In this document: one piece after another, positions 61,801 to 64,000 of the stretch | Position numbering within the stretch: the first letter of the stretch is position 1 | Layout of the letters: the number at the start of each line of letters is the position of its first letter | DNA from: an uncultured Saprospiraceae bacterium | Lineage (GTDB): Bacteria; Bacteroidota; Bacteroidia; Chitinophagales; Saprospiraceae | Direction: 5' to 3' | NCBI GenBank assembly: GCA_938016265.1 | Contig: CALLWB010000079.1 | Span: 1-64,000 of the forward strand | DNA: 64,000 nucleotides | Position numbers and translations under genes: made by a program | Notes under the pieces: model-generated | What the model was told of the DNA's origin: nothing | Databases searched by the model: none | Seen by the model: the letters and a program-made list of their open reading frames with translations, nothing else

Positions 61801-64000
61801 AGCTAACTATCCCATTTTAGTGACCGATGCGAATGGTTGTACACAAACAGATCTAATAATTTTAGACGATTTCCCAGGGCCAACAATTGACAATGTAGTC
61901 GCCGTTGATCCCGCATGTATGGCAAGCAATGGCAGTATAACAATAACCGCATCCAGTCCGGGTGGCCCCGTAGAATACAGCTTGGACAACAACAGCTTTC
62001 AAACAGGCAATGTATTTAATGGCGCACCACAAGGAAACTACACGGTTTATGTCAGAGATGTTAACGGATGTATTGCCACCAGTTCAACAGTCTTAACCGA
62101 AGCTAACGGTCCTCAAATCACCAATATTACCACCAACAATGCATTATGCCAAGAAGGCACTGGTTCATTCATTCTTAGTGCAACTGGCACCGCCACGCCA
62201 CTACTTTACAGTCTCGACAATGGAACTACAACCCAAACTACAAATACGTTCAACAATGTAAGTTCAGGTAGCTATGTGGCTTATGTGTCGGATGTTAATG
62301 GCTGCACACAAACCATAGCGGTCAGTATGGGCTATTTTCCTGGACCAGCCATAAACAATATTTCGCAAGTCAATCCTTCTTGTATGGGAAGTAATGGGTC
62401 GATTAGTATAGCAGCAAGCGGTCCGGGAGTGCCTTTCCAATATAGTTTAAACAACACAACCTTTCAGTCCAATACTACCTTTACCGGATTACCTCAAGGG
62501 AATTATATGGTTTATGTAGAAGACGTCAACGGATGTATTACCACAAGTTCCCTCGTCCTAACGGAAACAACTGGCCCGACGATTTCTAATGTAGCGACCA
62601 CCGATGATATTTGTCAGGGCACTAACGGTTCAATCACGATCTCCGCAACGGGTACTTCTACACCATTACTGTATAGCATAGATAATGGAGTTACCACGCA
62701 AGCCAATAGTGTTTTCTCGAATCTTGCTACTGGGAATTATGTTGTTTATGTTGCGGATGCAAATGGTTGTACGCAAACCAGCAATGCATTCGTTTCAAAT
62801 GCAGCTGGTCCAAGCATTGTTGCCACAAATACTACTGATCCAACCTGCGGACAATCCAATGGAACCATCACCATAGGAAGCACTCCAGGAACAGGAAGCA
62901 CCACCTTCAGTATCGACAATGGGAATAGTTATTCAATGAATAACATTTTTAACGGGTTGCCTGCAGGGAATTATGATGTGGTGGTACTAGATGCCAACAG
63001 CTGCGGGGACACGACAACAGTAACACTTTCTGACCTGCCACCACCATCGATAGATAGCATACAAACTAGTGATCCAGTATGTAATTTGGATAATGGAGAA
63101 GTGACTGTTTTTACCTCTTTGGGAATGCTTCCGCTTCAATTTAGCATAAACGGCGGGACTCCGCAAGTCAGTAACTTGTTTACGAATCTTGCTGCGGGAA
63201 GTCATTCTATTCTGGTAGAAGATGCGAGTGGATGTACGGTAACTACTAGCTTCTCACTGACAAATAACCCCCCACCCAATTTTTCTGGTTTGCAAGGCGT
63301 AACGGCGACCTATTGTGGTAAATCAATTGGTAAACTGACGATTAGTGCAAACGGACAAGCACCTCCCTTGATGTACGCAATAAACAATGGAACACCCCAA
63401 AGTTCAAATATTTTCTCAAACCTCAGTGCTGGCCAATATGATGTAGCAGTCACTGATGCAAATGGTTGTTCCGTCTCCCAATCGTTTACGATTTTCGACT
63501 TACCGGGACCAACCGTATCCATAAGTGCACAAGATGATCCTGCATGCGGAATGGCTATCGGTTCTGTAACCGTTCAATCTACTGGAGGTCTTCCGTTTTA
63601 TGAGTATAGCATTGACAATGGCCCATTCTCCTCTAATAATGTATTTTCTGGTTTGATGGCTGGGACTTATGAGATTGTTGTTTCTGATTTTAATACCTGC
63701 CTGGACACCTTAAGTTTTGTGCTGTCAGATATTGCTGGGCCGATGATTACTCAAATAAATACGACCAATCCGACTTGCGGCAGTCAAAACGGTGCCTTAA
63801 TCATTGCGGCGACTGGGCCGACATTACCATTGCTGTTTAGTTTGGATGGCATAACTTACTCGGCTTCTAATGTCTTTGATCAATTAGGCGCTTCCAATTA
63901 TACCGTTTGGGTACAGGATACGAATGGTTGTACCACCTCGACCCAACAACTATTATCAGATACGGGCTTCCCTGATATTTCAGGAATTACGACCAGTCCT
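52817..64000 (+). CDS. Giant LRR - Ig - (7-blade propeller / SprB) x4 surface protein (3' end outside window)
   Basis: One uninterrupted frame of 3,728 codons from the ATG at 52817 to the window edge; I followed the frame at several points (54029, 57062, 60662, 61979, 63998) and it does not shift. Order: signal peptide (about 17-38, FQSLCWWLFAAIFCVNSNAQ), leucine-rich repeats (about 40-270, LxxLxxLxLxxNQLxGxIP), an Ig-like domain (about 292-375, TYTWYKDGTPIA), a SprB module, then four blocks of seven about-58-residue blades (WxKxxGGSxxDxAxSIxQTxDGGYIVAG) each followed by SprB-type modules, and from 60692 a long SprB-like array. A T9SS tail is expected beyond the edge. It should be a very long cell-surface adhesin. 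Its blades resemble the delta-60/WD-like repeats of secreted Bacteroidota proteins. Confidence 0.93.
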   Translation, partial: MTNCELSNNFQIDIGKRIFQSLCWWLFAAIFCVNSNAQTRMDDSLALVNLYNTTNGPGWTNNWNLNSPMDNWYGVTLLNNRVNCLDLDGAPACNTVTGLGNNLTGSLPDLNLRALQFLFLSGNQLVGTIPNFSNLQNLVQIRIGANQLTGGVPSFNNLPNLAHLEFGGNQLTGPIANFTNMPALQTIRFEFNQLSGTIPSFNNLPNLNYLSLNDNLFSGGIPDFAVNTSLEWLFLSNNNLKGVIPDYSALPAFRWLEIFDNQFTFEDISGTRMINENHCNNNNGNYYYSPQDSISTIETITIFPNNNVTIDLQVDELVSSSTYTWYKDGTPIATTNINEVTIVNFQLANEGVYTCEITNPQAPNLTLESRPKTLALQNTCSIIAQATNASCSLPNGSVTASAIATGGASNFTYQWSDGTIGPTINNLPQGSYTVTATDATACSITSTAIVSFQEVPVIEWEKNYGGSMEDLPYSIIQTKNGGYIVAGRTLSTNIDISNSLGNYDFWIHRLSPTGTLQWEKSLGGSLSEEAYSIIEVADGFVVAGQSDSNDGDVVGANGNHDYWVVKLDVSGNFVWQNALGGTSTDDAYDIKQTPDGGYIVVGQSISNNGDVSGQIGDYDFWIVKLNASGQLVWEKSYGGTGADIARSVAVTADSSYVICGHTRSNDGDVTGNLGDYDSWVIKIDNTGNLIWQNTLGGSITDNANAVKQTFDGGYIVAGYTTSLDGDVSNNDGGKEIWVFKLDSFGNLIWEKSLGGSGTDTAYDVFQRSDGSFIVVGDSDSNDLDVSGNHGNYDYWMVCLDNTGNINWQKTFGGFNNETPFSTQQTADGGIIVAGRSVSNDGDVSQNYGDFDNWIIKLNAPQILTAQCTITDPGTGNGDAETEIQAIGGTAPFTIIWTTPLGISDTISNATGIDTLRGLLGGTHFVTITDANNCITTCNSTICDLQVNLTTTNTSCNQSNGSIVANVLFGLSPYNYLWSTGATGPAIPNLPVGSYSLTVTDGAGCIAIANTVISFTGQPILEWQKALGGSVDDYGYSSSTTNDGGFIIAGKTSSNDGDVVGNNGGEDSWIIKTNSLGVIEWKKSLGGSLNERTYAIQQTSDGGYVGSGRTSSNNGDVSGNNGGADYWVFKLDNLGNLIWQKTLGGSNQEQSFSMEETSDKGFIIAGNSNSNDGDVTSTAALDDYWIVKLDQEGNIEWENSFGGTGFDEVYSISQTKDGGYVAAGSTTSIDGDVTGNHGSYDFWVIRLNPLGDLMWQKALGGSSEDIAKSIKQTIDGGFIVAGHSGSADGDVTGNNGGNDYWIVKLDASANISWQKSIGGTGDDRAISVVLSPQGEYVIAGWSDSSNGDVINPIGGVNYWIIELSTTGTINWQKTLGGTSNSEQPSDIDIAADGGYLVTGHTGSNDIDVSGNHGGLDYWIVKLNQAPPIALSCAIFNEGTGNNDGQAEILSTDGVAPYTLSWTDPFGNVDSNTGDGTDTLSFLQIGNYFITVTDLNGCAETCSVSITCNLSANITTTNTSCNLDNGSLSAIATGGDGNYSYLWSTGAGSPTIANLPMGTYNLTITDGSGCIATTSTIVSFAGEPILEWQKTLGGSLLDVANEVLVTPTGDYIVAGSSASNDGDVATNQGQYDFWIVKLDPVGNIIWKTSLGGSQYEYGGKMQETPDGGIIVAGYTNSANGAISINKGGYDIWLVKLNNSGVLEWEKTYGGSGNENTFSMDLTSDGGYVIGATSDSSNGDLTSNNGADDVWIVKLDPQGDLQWQQSYGGSGNDVTREVRQLDDGSYIVAAHSTSIDGDLTSNNGNADYWILRLDAGGGIIWQKSYGGTLNDYAESALQTADGGFIVAGETRSSDGDVAFNNGASDLWVIKLDSQGDLLWQNAIGGTNGENIQTLEQTTDGNYLISGSSRSADGDLTLNQGNQDFMLLKLDVAGNLLWQKTVGGSGNEAAASSKQAADGGYIVAGYSDSSDGDVTGHQGNSDFWIVKLNQSPILTSSITSTNISCFGGTDGSITTSVSGGVLPYSYIWSNNATTQDLSNLSAGLYSVIITEATGCTIANSTTLIEPPLFSVVNCNVINTGTGNNDAEAEVTISGGTPDYSVDYFDPNGVFVNGNITSIGIDTLRNLIPGSYLVVVTDANGCEATCSFTTCSLTANITTANASCYLDNGSLTATASGGDGNYSYLWSTGASTPSLSDLPPGTFTLTVTDGTGCSVILSSIVSFNEIPVLENEISLGGSAADLAYYGEETDDGGFIISGFTNSSDFDVSNFNGINDGWLVKLDNNLAIQWEKSFGEIQLDRLYAGKQTNDGGYIAAGFINSTTIQGNQGGADYFIVKLSTSGAIEWQRALGGTDLDHANDVIQTTNGDYVITGVSSSSNGDVVGNNGSGDFWIVRLDQTGNIIWQNALGGSGDESSFSVKQTADGGFIAIGNSNSVDGDVTGNNGLEDYWVVKLNSDGSLNWQKSLGGSGSDFGEDIQQTADGGYIATGYTASNDGDVSSNNGNRDYWVVKLDQTGNIEWQKTYGNVDTNLSYGISQFSDGSFAVAGYSVVAGGAVSNHFGASDFWILKLDNFGSQIWEKSFGGSTIDIPRSINQTSDGGLVVTGYSSSTDVDASSGNGNLDYWVVKLNRPQISPLHVNLTSIDPPCGASPTGSITSTTTGGVAPYTYLWSNAETTANLTGLTAGNYDLTITDANQCEAFGMTTLVSSGSTLVLTSIQEGSACFDSILVVNLAVAGGTPPYDFIWSTGATTEDVTAITDGLHSVTVTDNVGCTDILQENIFLYQPVTLTISIDNNVNCSGGSDGQVTVLVDDTDGIGDYNYFWSNGTTADNFYVWSHTVTGLTAGNYSVTVVNNSSSPDDCYAIADFMLGGINALVTLPSAITPVSCFGLSDGQAAIFASGGTPPYTYLWDDGSTGFTLTGLPVGVYNATITDANGCFGSVTNIVTSPTPLQYSNTQTPTTCGQSNGAILLTASGGTTPYTFSIDNGNSNSTNPNFTNLAAANYPILVTDANGCTQTDLIILDDFPGPTIDNVVAVDPACMASNGSITITASSPGGPVEYSLDNNSFQTGNVFNGAPQGNYTVYVRDVNGCIATSSTVLTEANGPQITNITTNNALCQEGTGSFILSATGTATPLLYSLDNGTTTQTTNTFNNVSSGSYVAYVSDVNGCTQTIAVSMGYFPGPAINNISQVNPSCMGSNGSISIAASGPGVPFQYSLNNTTFQSNTTFTGLPQGNYMVYVEDVNGCITTSSLVLTETTGPTISNVATTDDICQGTNGSITISATGTSTPLLYSIDNGVTTQANSVFSNLATGNYVVYVADANGCTQTSNAFVSNAAGPSIVATNTTDPTCGQSNGTITIGSTPGTGSTTFSIDNGNSYSMNNIFNGLPAGNYDVVVLDANSCGDTTTVTLSDLPPPSIDSIQTSDPVCNLDNGEVTVFTSLGMLPLQFSINGGTPQVSNLFTNLAAGSHSILVEDASGCTVTTSFSLTNNPPPNFSGLQGVTATYCGKSIGKLTISANGQAPPLMYAINNGTPQSSNIFSNLSAGQYDVAVTDANGCSVSQSFTIFDLPGPTVSISAQDDPACGMAIGSVTVQSTGGLPFYEYSIDNGPFSSNNVFSGLMAGTYEIVVSDFNTCLDTLSFVLSDIAGPMITQINTTNPTCGSQNGALIIAATGPTLPLLFSLDGITYSASNVFDQLGASNYTVWVQDTNGCTTSTQQLLSDTGFPDISGITTSP
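54191..55393 (+). repeat. Predicted seven-bladed propeller, block 1
   Basis: Seven consecutive units, beginning EWEKNYGGSMEDLPYSIIQT and ending at NWQKTFGG...WIIKLNAPQ, about 172 bp each. Residue pattern per unit: aromatic W, GGS, DxAYSI, DGGYIVAG, DGDV, DYWIVKLD. Confidence 0.8.
55877..57085 (+). repeat. Predicted seven-bladed propeller, block 2
   Basis: Seven units from EWQKALGGSVDDYGY to NWQKTLGG...WIVKLNQAP; same pattern and unit length as block 1. Confidence 0.8.
57569..58777 (+). repeat. Predicted seven-bladed propeller, block 3
   Basis: Seven units from EWQKTLGGSLLDVANEV to LWQKTVGG...WIVKLNQSP. Confidence 0.8.
59489..60691 (+). repeat. Predicted seven-bladed propeller, block 4
   Basis: Seven units from ENEISLGGSAADLAYYG to IWEKSFGG...WVVKLNRPQ. 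The first unit is the most diverged, having lost its tryptophan. Confidence 0.75.
60692..64000 (+). repeat. SprB-type array at the 3' end of the giant gene
   Basis: First four modules have the usual PYTYLWSN/GG core; from about 61650 the core changes to PLLYSIDNG with a following SNVFSNLAAGNYVVYVxDANGC end, and about ten such modules run to the edge. Arrays of two module subtypes in tandem suggest two episodes of expansion. Confidence 0.8.

Noticed and set aside
52817-64000. Possible frameshifts splitting the giant gene into several genes
   Set aside because: The frame checked at many points from 52817 to 64000 is constant and repeat units read through in phase, so a single gene is the simplest reading.

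Overview
The window looks like chromosome from an AT-rich Bacteroidota, most likely a Saprospiraceae-type (Lewinella/Haliscomenobacter-like) bacterium. The reasons are several giant secreted adhesin-like genes built of SprB repeats, type IX secretion (T9SS) C-terminal domains of both types, TAnnTTTG-like promoters instead of Shine-Dalgarno-led starts, a hybrid two-component protein ending in an AraC helix-turn-helix, an ECF-like sigma factor locus with a CHAT protease, and a Bacteroidota-type CWC cysteine-rich tail. The assignment is inference from gene content; no ribosomal RNA is present.

Layout. 1-5.4 kb: 3' part of a giant SprB-repeat protein with a type B T9SS signal. 5.5-9.5 kb: an archaeo-eukaryotic-primase-like small protein, a GC-rich intergenic island, a membrane protein with a PlsC-type acyltransferase, and a divergent membrane zincin plus DksA-like zinc finger. 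10-18.7 kb: a TPR lipoprotein-like or secreted protein followed by a 2.6-kilo-residue CUB-like/thrombospondin-3-like surface protein with a 1-kb internal tandem duplication and a type A T9SS signal. 18.9-24 kb: a secreted MACPF (perforin-fold) protein preceded by a cytoplasmic TPR-histidine kinase-receiver-AraC protein; three ATGTTGC half-sites lie just upstream of the MACPF promoter region. 24-29.8 kb: small membrane and secreted proteins and a large Ycf48/PPC-like secreted protein ending in a dockerin-like tail.

30-34.6 kb: a NarL-type response regulator and a propeller-Y_Y_Y sensor kinase. The palindrome CCACAT-N4-ATGTGG occurs three times around this pair; in two cases it abuts a TTTG/TTTT-N19-TAnnTTTA promoter, one before the regulator itself and one before a 44-residue ORF closed by a strong terminator. 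This looks like an autoregulated system with small dedicated targets. 34.6-40 kb: DUF4197 lipoprotein, FolB with a CWC tail, a glutaryl-CoA dehydrogenase-type enzyme, a helical-repeat protein and a small secreted protein.

40.4-47 kb: an unusual sigma factor with three sigma-2-like modules, a membrane anti-sigma-like TPR protein, a lipoprotein and a periplasmic TPR-CHAT protease, read in one direction and plausibly one signalling pathway. 47-52.4 kb: SpoU methyltransferase, a second helical-repeat protein, two near-identical tRNA-Glu genes and a di-haem cytochrome c peroxidase with a T9SS signal. 52.8 kb to the window end: one uninterrupted open frame (more than 3,700 residues, running off the edge) with a signal peptide, LRRs, an Ig-like domain, four blocks of exactly seven propeller blades separated by SprB modules, and a long SprB-like tail.
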